Source: Miniphocaeibacter halophilus (GTDB lineage Bacteria > Bacillota > Clostridia > Tissierellales > Peptoniphilaceae). Taken from it: a DNA stretch of 64,000 bases. A program made the translations under genes and the position numbers. The notes under the pieces are model-generated. The model did not search any database, had not been told where the DNA came from, and saw only the letters and a list, made by a program, of their open reading frames with translations. The stretch spans positions 1,609,868-1,673,867 of the forward strand of contig NZ_CP066744.1 in assembly GCF_016458825.1 (NCBI RefSeq). Reading direction: 5' to 3'. Of this stretch, positions 1 through 9,181 are shown piece after piece; position 1 is the stretch's first letter, and every line of letters begins with the position of its first letter.

Positions 1-2
1 AA

Positions 3-311
3 GATAATTTTTTAAATATGGCAATAAAAATAGACACAGAACTTTCTCCAAGGGATTTATTAAAGAAATTACTTCAAATTGAAGCTGAACTTGAAAGAGT
101 AAGACTTATAACTTGGGGGCCTAGGACTATTGATTTGGATATAATTTATTACGGTAATGAAATTATAGACGAAGATGATTTGAAAATTCCTCATATTGAT
201 TTGTATAATAGGGATTTTGTTTTAAAACCAATAGTTGAAATAGATAGGGATTTTATTGACCCTAGAAAAAACAAAAAAGTAAGTGAACTATTAGAAGAGT
301 TAAATAAATAA
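3..311 (+). CDS. folK: HPPK (FolK), C-terminal part, truncated by window edge
   Basis: This is the C-terminal part of 6-hydroxymethyl-7,8-dihydropterin pyrophosphokinase, which transfers pyrophosphate from ATP to the pterin in folate synthesis. The frame is open from the window edge and begins DNFLNMAIKI, matching the middle of HPPK, so the start lies upstream. The family signature WGPRTIDLDII (ATP and Mg binding) and the end motif PHIDLYNRDFVLKP are intact. A strong hairpin terminator follows. In related bacteria folK is often fused to folB or follows folP, but that part is outside the window. Seen: signature motifs. Known: HPPK reaction. Confidence 0.93.
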   Translation, partial: DNFLNMAIKIDTELSPRDLLKKLLQIEAELERVRLITWGPRTIDLDIIYYGNEIIDEDDLKIPHIDLYNRDFVLKPIVEIDRDFIDPRKNKKVSELLEELNK

Positions 312-320
312 AAATAAAAA

Positions 321-360
321 TGCCCTAAAACTATAATAAGTTTTAGGGCATTTTTATTTT
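321..360. terminator. bidirectional intrinsic terminator
   Basis: A perfect 12-bp stem (TGCCCTAAAACT with AGTTTTAGGGCA) and a 6-nt loop are followed by TTTTTATTTT. The other side is A-rich, so it can also end the convergent transcript of the M20 gene on the minus strand. Confidence 0.92.
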
Positions 361-380
361 ATAATAATATTAATATGAAT

Positions 381-1754
381 TTAGTTTGGAAAAATAACAT
401 CATCAGTAATCGGACAGTTATATTCTTTTCCGCTCATTGATTTTTCAAATTCTTCTTTTGCCTTATCAACTATAGATGGATCGTTTATTATTTTCAAAGA
501 TGAGTCTGCCATTATTTTTGCAGCATATAACATTCCTTTAAAACCGATTTCTGTAGCAGCACATGTTGTATTATGCCAACTATGACCTGCCGCACCGATA
601 TTAGAAGTTGCTGTCATAAACATAGTTCCCGGGATTATATGTTGTACATCACCAACGTCTGTAGAATTGAAACTATTTGATTTTCCGTCAATAGGTTTTC
701 CACTAAATAAATATACATTTTCAGTATTACCTGTTTCAAAAGCCCCTTCTTTATTAGTTTTATTCTCTTCTAAAATTTTTGCAAAATCAATATCTTCCTT
801 AGACCATTCTTGAGCCGGTATTTCGTTCATAGATTCAAGCAATAAATCACCTAGAACTTTATTATTAAGGGTTTCATAACAACCGCCCAAATATTCTAAT
901 TCTACATTTGTTTCAGTCATCATTGCCGCACCATTTGCAACCTTAATTAATCTATTATAGGTGTCCTCTACAGTTTCTCTATTCAATGCTCTAACATAAT
1001 ACCAAACAGAAGCCTTGTCGGGAACGATATTAGGTGCTTGTCCACCATCGGTAATAACATAATGAATTCTCACATCATCAGTAACGTGTTCTCTTAAGTA
1101 GTTTGCTCCGACATTAGTAAGTTCTACAGCATCAAGGGCAGATCTACCATTTTGTGGATCAGCACCAGCATGAGCAGTAATGCCTTTAAAATGGAATTTA
1201 AAAGAATTTGATGCAGTCATTACACCTCTTAAAACAATATTTGATGTTCCGGGATGCCAGGCAAAAGCTACATCTAAATCTTTAAAAGCTCCACCTCTAG
1301 CCATGAAACCTTTGCCGGTAAGAGTTTCTTCACCAGGGCAACCATAGAATACAATGGTGCCTTTTAAGTTTTTTTCTTCCATTTCTTTTTTTAAAGCTAT
1401 GGCAGCACCTAAATGTGCAACAGCAAGTAGATTGTGTTGACATGCGTGTCCTGGATCTCCATCTTTAATAGATTCTTTTACTGTGCTAACTTTTTGACTC
1501 ATACCAGGTAGTGCATCATATTCTCCTAGTAAACCAATTACTGGTTTACCTTCACCCCAAGTAGCTCTTATTGATGTTGGTACACCAAATTTTCCTACCT
1601 CTACATTGAATCCTTCTTTTTCTAAATATTCTGAAATCCAATTGCAAGCTTTGACTTCTTTAAATGCCACTTCTGGATTTTTCCAAATATCCATAGCTAA
1701 ATCTTTTAATTCATTACTCTTATTATCTATATAGTCCAATGCTATTTTACTCAT
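381..1754 (-). CDS. M20 family amidohydrolase, AbgB (p-aminobenzoyl-glutamate hydrolase subunit B)-like
   Basis: A 457-residue zinc peptidase of the M20D group, cytoplasmic (no signal peptide). GEYDALPG and the GHACQHNLL segment carry the metal-ligand region, and PGEET holds the catalytic Glu. AHAGADPQNGRSALD marks the lid domain used for dimerisation. The length suits AbgB-like hydrolases, which split p-aminobenzoyl-glutamate or related N-acyl amino acids. The start chosen is the ATG with GAGGAGG 7 nt upstream; an upstream in-frame ATG five codons earlier has no ribosome site. It follows an MFS transporter with an 18-nt gap, so the pair is probably one operon for uptake and hydrolysis. The true substrate is not proven. 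Confidence 0.82.
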   Translation of the reverse strand: MSKIALDYIDNKSNELKDLAMDIWKNPEVAFKEVKACNWISEYLEKEGFNVEVGKFGVPTSIRATWGEGKPVIGLLGEYDALPGMSQKVSTVKESIKDGDPGHACQHNLLAVAHLGAAIALKKEMEEKNLKGTIVFYGCPGEETLTGKGFMARGGAFKDLDVAFAWHPGTSNIVLRGVMTASNSFKFHFKGITAHAGADPQNGRSALDAVELTNVGANYLREHVTDDVRIHYVITDGGQAPNIVPDKASVWYYVRALNRETVEDTYNRLIKVANGAAMMTETNVELEYLGGCYETLNNKVLGDLLLESMNEIPAQEWSKEDIDFAKILEENKTNKEGAFETGNTENVYLFSGKPIDGKSNSFNSTDVGDVQHIIPGTMFMTATSNIGAAGHSWHNTTCAATEIGFKGMLYAAKIMADSSLKIINDPSIVDKAKEEFEKSMSGKEYNCPITDDVIFPN

Positions 1755-1772
1755 AATTTTCCTCCTCAAATA

Positions 1773-3053
1773 TTATAAAGTGATTTTTTCTTTTGTTTTA
1801 GTATTGTTATTAATCCTATATTTTTTAGAACTAATATAAGAATATATCCAACTTACTATTGTTAATACTGTCATTATAGCCATTACCATCCAAGCTACTT
1901 TATAAGAACCACTTACATCATATATGGATGCTACTAATAAAGTTCCACAGGATAAGCCTAATTGTACTGTACTATTTACATATCCATATATATCTCCGTA
2001 TTTATCTTGTCCAAATACTTCTGATGTAATTAAAGGTGGTAGCACATTACCTATAGCCATTCCTAATCCTAAGAATACAGCTACTCCATATAAAAACATT
2101 GTTTTTTCAGCAAAAAGCATACTTATAAAACATAGAGTAAATGAAGTTCCACCAAATAGAATTGCTGCAATAAGTCCGAATTTATCATTAATCCAGCCAA
2201 TAAGTAATTTTCCAAATACTCCAATTAGAGAATATAAGGATAAAATTGAAGCTGCTATAGCTGGGGTATGCATTTCTCCTAATGCAGGTGGTATTTGTTG
2301 CAAAGCACCGGTATTAATTAATCCGTTACAAATCATTCCAAATAATAAAATGTAGAAAAATGATTTCTTAAATATTTCTTTAGTACTTAGTCCTAATTTA
2401 ACAACGTTGTAATTATTTTTAGTTTTTTGTGTAGAATCAGCCGAGTAGCCTAAAGGTTTTAAGTTTTTATCTTCAGGTTTTTTAGTAAAGATAAATATAG
2501 AAGTTGGAACAGCTATTATGAATATGATTCCTGCCATAATAAAATATGCTTTTCTCCAACCAAAATTACCTATACAGTAACTAAGAATTGGTCCAAGAAC
2601 AGCTCCTCCTATACCTATTCCACCCATAGCTAAACTCATGGCTAATCCTTTTTTTTCAACAAACCAATTTGTTACCATCATAGGTACTGGTAACATTGCT
2701 GAGGACAAAAACAATATTCCTAATACAAATGAAGTAATATAAAGGTGAATTGGACTTTGAGCTAAGCCGTATGTAGCAAATACTAATGCAAATAAAACAA
2801 CACTAATATTTTGTATCCTTTTCATATTTCCATTTGCTAGTTTTTTAGATATAAATGGTGATACAAATATACCTAGTCCTTGTAAAATTGTACTACTTAG
2901 TGCAAAGGTACTTTTGTTTATACCTAATTCTTTTACAACTGAATCCTGGTAAAGTCCTGCAGTTGCCATTACACTAGGAACTACTGTAGCAGTTACTAGA
3001 ATAGAACCTACTACTATCCACCAACCATAAAAGATTTTTTTCTTTTCTTGCAT
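1773..3053 (-). CDS. MFS transporter, OFA (oxalate/formate antiporter)-like
   Basis: A 426-residue major facilitator with about 12 hydrophobic helices. The N-terminus (KKIFYGWWIVVGS) and NWFVEKKGLAMS are typical of the OFA family of organic anion carriers. The start is the ATG preceded by GGAGG; 24 codons of upstream open frame lack a ribosome site. It is first in a two-gene operon with the AbgB-like hydrolase and diverges from an AraC-type regulator. The likely cargo is therefore the hydrolase substrate (an amidated or acylated amino acid), which is inference. OFA assignment is from sequence style and could shift to another MFS group. Confidence 0.83.
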   Translation of the reverse strand: MQEKKKIFYGWWIVVGSILVTATVVPSVMATAGLYQDSVVKELGINKSTFALSSTILQGLGIFVSPFISKKLANGNMKRIQNISVVLFALVFATYGLAQSPIHLYITSFVLGILFLSSAMLPVPMMVTNWFVEKKGLAMSLAMGGIGIGGAVLGPILSYCIGNFGWRKAYFIMAGIIFIIAVPTSIFIFTKKPEDKNLKPLGYSADSTQKTKNNYNVVKLGLSTKEIFKKSFFYILLFGMICNGLINTGALQQIPPALGEMHTPAIAASILSLYSLIGVFGKLLIGWINDKFGLIAAILFGGTSFTLCFISMLFAEKTMFLYGVAVFLGLGMAIGNVLPPLITSEVFGQDKYGDIYGYVNSTVQLGLSCGTLLVASIYDVSGSYKVAWMVMAIMTVLTIVSWIYSYISSKKYRINNNTKTKEKITL

Positions 3054-3217
3054 AATAACCTCCAAAATATTAATAAATTTTATGTATCTTGTAGCACTAT
3101 AATATACCATGAAAAACCTTTGCACAATATTGATTTTTTCTAAAAAGAACTATATTCTATTTTCTTAATGAGGTAAGGAAAATAATGACCTACTAACATA
3201 CAATTAATTTTCTGTTA

Positions 3218-3264
3218 TGATATAATTAAATTAAAATAATGAACCATTGTTGACTAAGTTCATT
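3218..3264 (+). promoter_or_regulatory. extended -10 promoter and inverted-repeat operator candidate of the AraC-type gene
   Basis: TGATATAAT (3218-3226) is an extended -10 element. Just downstream, AATGAAC (3238-3244) and GTTCATT (3258-3264) form a 7-bp inverted repeat with a 13-nt centre, placed where a bound regulator would block transcription. It sits in the divergent gap between the MFS gene and the regulator gene, so autoregulation is plausible but inferred. Confidence 0.5.
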
Positions 3265-3280
3265 ATACAGGGGAGAAAAA

Positions 3281-5614
3281 ATGAACGATAATAAATTTAA
3301 TATTTCAAATATAGATTTAAATAAAAATAAAATTATAGAAAAATATACTTTTGAAACTACAATTCTATTTCAATTAAAAGGAATTACAAATATATATTCA
3401 GATGGGAATAACTATAATATGAGTAAGGGAAATATTATGATAATAAATAGAAATAGAAGTTTCATTCTAGAAAATATTAGTGAAGTAGGTAATATATTGA
3501 TGATGATTACTATAAATAATTCCTATTTTATATCTATTTATGATGAATTTACCTCAGCAACTTTTGAACTATTCCCAGATGAAGAAAAAACAGGTAAATC
3601 AAGATCTATAAATGAGTTGAGGGTAGAGTTAGCAAGACTTTTAATGTATTATTCAAATCCTTCATCAACAACTAATATAAGTATGAATATATCTATAAAT
3701 AAAATTATGTTATATTTAATTTCTTATTTTAATAAAGAAAGAGATATAAAAAATACATATGTGAAAAATCAAAAAATAATAGATATATTGAAATATATGG
3801 ATAAAAATTATGACAAAAAAATAAGTATAGATGGTCTAGCGCAAAAATATTATATGTCATCATCTACTTTATCAAAATTATTTAAAGAGGAGACCGGAGA
3901 ATTATTTTCCAAATATTTAAATGACTTAAGGTCTACAAAGAGTCTTAAAGATTTATTATATTCTAGTCTTAGTATAGAGGAAATAGCATTGAAAAATGGT
4001 TTTGGAAACGGTAGAACTTATAGAAGAGGATTTAAAGAAGTTTTTGGTTGTACTCCATCTCAATATAGAAAACAAAACAATGGAGATACTAAAGATTTTA
4101 TTTCTGATAGTAAAAGCGATGAATTGGAAAAAAATAAAGATATTTTTGAAATCTTATATTCCTATATAAATTCACCGGTAGAAAATATAAAACAAGAATA
4201 TATAGTAGAAAATAATAAAAAACTTATAATTGATTCTTCTATAAATAGAGGCCAAATTAATCCGAAGAAAATAATTCATGTAGGCTCCTTGGATTTATTA
4301 TTAGATTGCGAAAATTTTGATGAATTAGAAATGATTAAAGAGGATATAGGAATAAATTATATTGGAATATCAAGTATATATACTTCATATCCGGATTCAT
4401 ATTTAGAATATGAAGTAGATGATTATTATGTTTTTTCTAAATTTGGAAAATTTGATTCTATTGTTGAAACTTTAATACAAAACTCCATTGGTATTTTTTA
4501 TCAAATATCAATTTCAGATATAATCAATAAAAAAAATAATTATTATTGGCAAATGTTAAATTTTTTCAAAAATTATAAAAATATTTATGGAAAATTGTTT
4601 TTTAATAATATAAGAATAAATTGTATATTTGATTTTGATAATATTGAAAAAAGTTACTCGATTTTTAAAATGATTTATAAACAGGGGAAACTAATTGATA
4701 ATGGGTTAGAAATTGGTGCATCTATTCCTTTAAAATATCCTAATTATTCATTTAGTAGTGAAAAAGAGCGAGAGATTTATATAAAAAAAGTTGTTCCTTT
4801 TTGTGACTTTTTAAGTTATTCTTCAGATCCTAATAGAATATATAAGTACAATAAAAATGAAATTACAAATATGGATTTTTTTAATGAATTTGTATATAAA
4901 GAAATAATAAATATAAAGAATATAGTTCAGCAATGGAACAGCAATATACCCATAGTTTTAAGTGAGTGGAATACTTTAACAGGAGAAAAACAAAGTATCA
5001 ATGGTACTTTTTTCAGAGCTGCTATTATTTTGCAGGAAGTGCTGAAGTTAGACCTGTTAATAGAAGCTTATGGATTTTGGTTGAATGCGGGAATTTATAT
5101 GAATTATAAATTTGATAAGGAAAACAAATTTAATGGTTTAGAACTATTTCATAATTACAAGGGTAAAAAGCCGGTATATAATGTTTTGTTACTGGCTTCA
5201 AGACTAAAAGGGAATGTAAGGTTCTTAGGAAAAGAATGTATGTTATTACAAGAAGGTGATAACTATCAACTTTTACTATGGAATCCAAATTATTTTAATC
5301 CTAATTTAAGCGAACAGATTCGATTCTTAGAAAGTAAAACTGTTCTTTATAATATAGAAATTCCGGATATAAAAGGTAATTATTACCAGGTTAAAAGATT
5401 TGATTTTTCTAGAAATAGTGGAGCTATATACTATTTATTTCAAAATTTTAAATCAAGATATCCTTTAGACTTAGAGGCAAGAAAATATTTAAGCACCATG
5501 TCAACTCCTAAAATTTCCATTTTTGATGTTAGTATTCAAGATGGCTTTAATTATAGTTTTATTTTAGATACAAATGCAATTGTACTTTTAGAGTTCAAAG
5601 CGATATATAAGTAA
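3281..5614 (+). CDS. AraC-family transcriptional regulator with C-terminal GH39-like domain
   Basis: A 777-residue protein. Residues about 20-90 resemble a cupin-type sensing domain, and residues about 165-265 hold two helix-turn-helix motifs of the AraC/XylS type (MSSSTLSKLFKEETGE, then FGNGRTYRRGFKEVFGCTPSQYR). The remaining 500 residues resemble glycoside hydrolase family 39 TIM barrels; VLSEWNTLTG looks like the catalytic-Glu strand and LIEAYGFWLN a later strand. Such fusions are normally sugar-responsive regulators in which the barrel may bind rather than cleave. The ribosome site AGGGGAG precedes the ATG. It diverges from the MFS-AbgB operon, which is the obvious target. The long tail is rich in N, Y and I. 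Confidence 0.8.
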   Translation: MNDNKFNISNIDLNKNKIIEKYTFETTILFQLKGITNIYSDGNNYNMSKGNIMIINRNRSFILENISEVGNILMMITINNSYFISIYDEFTSATFELFPDEEKTGKSRSINELRVELARLLMYYSNPSSTTNISMNISINKIMLYLISYFNKERDIKNTYVKNQKIIDILKYMDKNYDKKISIDGLAQKYYMSSSTLSKLFKEETGELFSKYLNDLRSTKSLKDLLYSSLSIEEIALKNGFGNGRTYRRGFKEVFGCTPSQYRKQNNGDTKDFISDSKSDELEKNKDIFEILYSYINSPVENIKQEYIVENNKKLIIDSSINRGQINPKKIIHVGSLDLLLDCENFDELEMIKEDIGINYIGISSIYTSYPDSYLEYEVDDYYVFSKFGKFDSIVETLIQNSIGIFYQISISDIINKKNNYYWQMLNFFKNYKNIYGKLFFNNIRINCIFDFDNIEKSYSIFKMIYKQGKLIDNGLEIGASIPLKYPNYSFSSEKEREIYIKKVVPFCDFLSYSSDPNRIYKYNKNEITNMDFFNEFVYKEIINIKNIVQQWNSNIPIVLSEWNTLTGEKQSINGTFFRAAIILQEVLKLDLLIEAYGFWLNAGIYMNYKFDKENKFNGLELFHNYKGKKPVYNVLLLASRLKGNVRFLGKECMLLQEGDNYQLLLWNPNYFNPNLSEQIRFLESKTVLYNIEIPDIKGNYYQVKRFDFSRNSGAIYYLFQNFKSRYPLDLEARKYLSTMSTPKISIFDVSIQDGFNYSFILDTNAIVLLEFKAIYK

Positions 5615-5624
5615 TTATTAAAAT

Positions 5625-5667
5625 AAAAAAAGATACAATATATTATTAATATTGTATCTTTTTTTAG
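5625..5667. terminator. bidirectional intrinsic terminator
   Basis: AGATACAATAT (5631-5641) pairs with ATATTGTATCT (5649-5659). An A-run lies on the left and a T-run on the right, so it serves both the AraC gene and the convergent phosphate transporter gene. Confidence 0.9.
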
Positions 5668-5707
5668 TTAAGAATATAAGCTTTTTTAAAATATATATAA
5701 TAAACAA

Positions 5708-7306
5708 TTAAACAAATAGCTTATTTATATTATCTAAATATGAAAATATTCTTTCATAATTACTTAAAGTTTTTTCATAGAAAACTCCACTTTCAGGATC
5801 GCATATTCCATCTTTCATTCTTTCAATATGAAGATTTCTAAAATTTTCAACTTTATTTTCAAAATTTTTATTTAAGCTATAATTTAAAACTCTTCTTTCT
5901 TCCGGATCTGCAACATTTTCTAGAACGGTATATAGTTGTTCTACAGATTTATCTAAGAATTTAAGTTCTTTATAACAATCATCGCTATAAGTTAATTGTC
6001 TTTCAGATGAAGCTTTGGCATATTCAGCTATAGCCTTACTATGGTCTCCAATTCTTTCAATATCTCTTACAATTCTCATATATGCTGTAAAACTTGAAGC
6101 AGTGGAATCGTCCATAAATTCGCTAAGAATATCTATAATATACTTAGTAATATTAGAGTTTAAATAATTTATTATATCCTCATTATGCAATAATTTTTTA
6201 TATTTACTTTCATCATAGTTATGGAATAGTTCAATAGATAATCGATAATTTTCTTTTGCAATATCCAGCATTCTCTTTACTTCTGCTTTTACGTCAGTAA
6301 GAAGTAAAGGCACATCATGATGTTTTTTTATGTTTATATATTTAAGAGATAGGTCTTCTGTAGCAGGGTCTTTTCCAGGTATAAGTTTTGTAGCTAATGT
6401 TGCTAAAAACTTTGAAAAAGGGAAAAGTATTAACGTAGCTAATATATTAAACAAAGTATGCATATTTGCAATTTGTGCAGCCGGTAAATCCTTAGAAAGC
6501 TTTACTATTATTTCTTCAAATGGAAATATATATAAAAGTATTAAAAATATAATAGTTCCAAAAACATTAAATAAAACATGAACAGTGGCAGTTCTTTTTC
6601 CATTTTTAGAACTTCCCAATGACGATAATATACTGGTTATACAAGTACCTATATTGAATCCGCAAACAATAAAAATAGCTCCGTGAAAAGCAATTAGACC
6701 CTTATTTGCTAAAGCTTGTAAAATACCTAAAGAAGCACTAGATGATTGTATAACAGCTGTAAAAATTGTACCGACTAATACACCCATTACCGGATTGGAA
6801 ATTTTTGTCATAATATTTACAAAAGTTTCACTTTCCTGTAGAGGACTCATAGAGTCTGACATTATTGTCATTCCCATAAAGAGAACTCCTAACCCCATAA
6901 TAACTTGACCAAGATATTTTACTGAATTCTTGTTTATAAATTTAAACATGGCAAATCCAATAAAAGCCATTAATGGTGCTGATTCAGTTATGTTTAAGGC
7001 TACAAGTTGACCTGTAACGGTAGTACCTATGTTTGCACCCATAATAACTCCAACAGCTTGTTGTAAAGTCATTAAACCAGAATTTACAAAACCTACGGCC
7101 ATAACAGTTGTAGCAGAACTACTTTGTATAATGGCTGTAACAACAGTTCCAACAAGAATACCTTTAATAGTGTTGGAAGTAAGTTTTTCAATTATATTGT
7201 GTAACCTATTTCCAGCAACTAATTCTAATCCTTCACTCATTAAATCCATACCATATAAAAACAGGGCAAGACCTCCTAAAAGAGCAAAGACATAAGCAAT
7301 AGACAT
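5708..7306 (-). CDS. Na+/phosphate cotransporter, NptA/YjbB type with PhoU-like tail
   Basis: A 532-residue membrane protein that couples Na+ to inorganic phosphate movement. Two repeated Na/Pi-cotransporter units carry the signature QSSSATT (about residue 61) and QSSSASLG (about residue 186). After about eight hydrophobic helices, residues about 340-532 form a helical cytoplasmic PhoU-like domain (MRIVRDIERIGDHSKAIAEYA). AGGAGG lies 5 nt before the ATG. It is monocistronic between a convergent terminator and the divergent ABC exporter. Family members can import or export phosphate; the sequence does not decide direction. Confidence 0.9.
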   Translation of the reverse strand: MSIAYVFALLGGLALFLYGMDLMSEGLELVAGNRLHNIIEKLTSNTIKGILVGTVVTAIIQSSSATTVMAVGFVNSGLMTLQQAVGVIMGANIGTTVTGQLVALNITESAPLMAFIGFAMFKFINKNSVKYLGQVIMGLGVLFMGMTIMSDSMSPLQESETFVNIMTKISNPVMGVLVGTIFTAVIQSSSASLGILQALANKGLIAFHGAIFIVCGFNIGTCITSILSSLGSSKNGKRTATVHVLFNVFGTIIFLILLYIFPFEEIIVKLSKDLPAAQIANMHTLFNILATLILFPFSKFLATLATKLIPGKDPATEDLSLKYINIKKHHDVPLLLTDVKAEVKRMLDIAKENYRLSIELFHNYDESKYKKLLHNEDIINYLNSNITKYIIDILSEFMDDSTASSFTAYMRIVRDIERIGDHSKAIAEYAKASSERQLTYSDDCYKELKFLDKSVEQLYTVLENVADPEERRVLNYSLNKNFENKVENFRNLHIERMKDGICDPESGVFYEKTLSNYERIFSYLDNINKLFV

Positions 7307-7409
7307 ATACTCCTCCTAATAATAATTCATACATATTGTATAATAACCTAAAAGTAATAAAAATAATAGTACTTTTATTAATAATTTATAATAAATAATA
7401 AAAAATATG

Positions 7410-7475
7410 TTATTCAAGAAAGAAATTGAACATTTCAAGAAAAAAATAATAAAAAATTTTATATATTGGTATTAT
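7410..7475 (+). promoter_or_regulatory. LytTR-type direct repeats and extended -10 promoter of the ABC exporter
   Basis: Two 9-mers, TTATTCAAG (7410-7418) and CATTTCAAG (7431-7439), each followed by AA, are separated by exactly 12 nt (21-bp period). This is the geometry bound by AgrA/ComE-type LytTR regulators. An extended -10 TGGTATTAT (7467-7475) starts 27 nt after the second repeat. No -35 consensus is visible, as expected for an activator-dependent promoter. The same arrangement recurs at 11317-11382. Confidence 0.72.
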
Positions 7476-7505
7476 GGAAATACGAAATATCGTTAGGAGG
7501 AAGTT

Positions 7506-8372
7506 ATGGACAAAAATTTAAATGCATTAGAAGTAAAAAACATATCTAAAAGCTTTAATGGAAAACAAGCTTTAAAAAAATTGGATTTCGTAATAAAGTA
7601 CGGAGAAATATTTGGATTTTTAGGACCGTCAGGAGCAGGAAAAACAACTACTATTAAAATGATGACAGGACAATTAGAACCATCAGGTGGAGAGGCCTTT
7701 ATACTTGGTAGAAATGCTAAGAATATTACAGCTGAAATTTACGGAAAAATTGGACTTGTAACAGATAATAGTGGAGTGTATGAAAAATTAACAGTTGCAG
7801 AAAATATGAAGGTTTATTGTAATATTCACAATGTTCCTGTATCGGAAGCAAATAGGCTGTTAAAAAGAGTTGGACTTGAAAATGACAAGAAAAAACCTGC
7901 TGAAAAATTATCAAAAGGTATGAAACAAAGACTGGTACTTGCAAGGGCCTTAGTTCATAGTCCGGAAATTTTATTTTTAGATGAGCCAACAAGTGGGTTA
8001 GATCCAAGTACATCCTTAGCAATACATGAACTGTTACTTGAAGTTAGAAATTCCGGTACAGCAATATTTTTAACTACTCATAATATGGAAGAAGCATATA
8101 AACTTTGTGACAATCTTGCCTTAATAAATGAGGGAGTAATAGTGGAACAAGGAAAACCTAAGGAAATAATATTAAAGCATAATCAAAAACAATCATTTGA
8201 AGTAATGTTGGACAATAATGAGAATATATCATTTCAAGAGGATTCACCTGAACTTGAAACTCTATTTGATTTAATAAGAAAGAAAAGAGTAAAATCAATT
8301 CATTCTTCAGAGCCAACATTAGAAGATGTATTTATTAAATTAACAGGGAGGGTATTAAGTAATGAATATTAG
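7506..8372 (+). CDS. ABC transporter ATP-binding protein (exporter type)
   Basis: A 288-residue nucleotide-binding subunit. Walker A GPSGAGKTT (about residues 41-49), signature LSKGMKQR, Walker B ILFLDEPTSGLD and switch His in TTHNMEEAY are intact. The C-terminal 80 residues form the small extra domain seen in ABC-2 drug, bacteriocin and Na+ exporters (NatA/BcrA style). GGAGGAAG precedes the ATG. It overlaps the permease gene by 11 nt and is controlled by a promoter with LytTR-type repeats, so it probably answers to the two-component system just downstream. Substrate unknown; self-protection or peptide export is inference. Confidence 0.92.
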   Translation: MDKNLNALEVKNISKSFNGKQALKKLDFVIKYGEIFGFLGPSGAGKTTTIKMMTGQLEPSGGEAFILGRNAKNITAEIYGKIGLVTDNSGVYEKLTVAENMKVYCNIHNVPVSEANRLLKRVGLENDKKKPAEKLSKGMKQRLVLARALVHSPEILFLDEPTSGLDPSTSLAIHELLLEVRNSGTAIFLTTHNMEEAYKLCDNLALINEGVIVEQGKPKEIILKHNQKQSFEVMLDNNENISFQEDSPELETLFDLIRKKRVKSIHSSEPTLEDVFIKLTGRVLSNEY

Positions 8373-9078
8373 TATTAGAAAAATTTCTGCTATAGCAGGT
8401 TTAAAATTAAAAATATTTTCAAGAAATACTTACTATATAATGAGTCCATTTTTGGTAATATTATTAGGATTAATATTTGGATATTTTTTCAAGGGAGCAA
8501 TACCGGGGTATAGTTTTATAATGACAGTAGGATTTAATATTTCTATGGTTGGAATATCCTTAACAGCTGCAATGGTTGCAGAGGAAAAGGAAAAACATAC
8601 CTTAAGAGCTTTAATGACATCATCTATAACAGGTGGCGACTATTTATTAGGAAGTGCCTTAATTCCATTTTTAGTTATGTTAATAACTGCTTTAGTAACT
8701 CCTTTAGTAACACAGTTTTCCTATAGTAATATTAATATTCCTATGTATCTCTTACTAAATATAATAGGAATAATATCAATGATTTTAATAGGATTTATTT
8801 TTGGTATTTTTGGTAAAAGTCAAGCACAAGTATCTACAACGACAATGCCTATAATTCTAATATTAGTAATGTTACCAACATTTTCCATGTTCTCTGAATT
8901 TATAGAAAAAATTAGTATGCTTACAATATCGGGAGTATTGGATAGTTATTTAAATGGTATGATAGAAAATATTAATTATGCCCTGTCTACAAAAGATTGG
9001 ATAGTACTTGCAGCATGGGTAATAATTCCGGCCATAATATTTATATATGTTTATAGAAAAAATGGAATAGATGAATAA
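8362..9078 (+). CDS. ABC-2 type transporter permease
   Basis: A 238-residue integral membrane protein with about six hydrophobic helices and the ABC-2 motif EEKEKHTLRALMTS after the second helix. GGGAGG lies upstream of the ATG inside the end of the ATPase gene (11-nt overlap), so translation is coupled. With its partner it would form a dimeric efflux pump. A terminator follows and separates it from the regulatory genes. Confidence 0.86.
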   Translation: MNISIRKISAIAGLKLKIFSRNTYYIMSPFLVILLGLIFGYFFKGAIPGYSFIMTVGFNISMVGISLTAAMVAEEKEKHTLRALMTSSITGGDYLLGSALIPFLVMLITALVTPLVTQFSYSNINIPMYLLLNIIGIISMILIGFIFGIFGKSQAQVSTTTMPIILILVMLPTFSMFSEFIEKISMLTISGVLDSYLNGMIENINYALSTKDWIVLAAWVIIPAIIFIYVYRKNGIDE

Positions 9079-9084
9079 AAAATT

Positions 9085-9113
9085 AAATTGGCTTTAAATA
9101 GCCAATTTTTTTT
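9085..9113 (+). terminator. intrinsic terminator after the ABC exporter
   Basis: AAATTGGCT (9085-9093) pairs with AGCCAATTT (9100-9108), loop of 6 nt, followed by a T-run. Confidence 0.9.
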
Positions 9114-9118
9114 ATAAA

Positions 9119-9127
9119 TGGTATAAT
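9119..9127 (+). promoter_or_regulatory. extended -10 promoter of the two-component system
   Basis: TGGTATAAT is a perfect extended -10. There are no LytTR-type repeats here, so the regulator genes look separately and perhaps constitutively transcribed. Confidence 0.6.
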
Positions 9128-9181
9128 ATATAAAATATTTTAATTAATTGATTTAGATATTTATATGAAAAGAGGATACCA

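Noticed and set aside
1924-2355. Long open frames antisense to the MFS, suf and nucleoside genes
   Set aside because: They mirror well-supported genes, have no ribosome sites and show biased shadow-frame composition.
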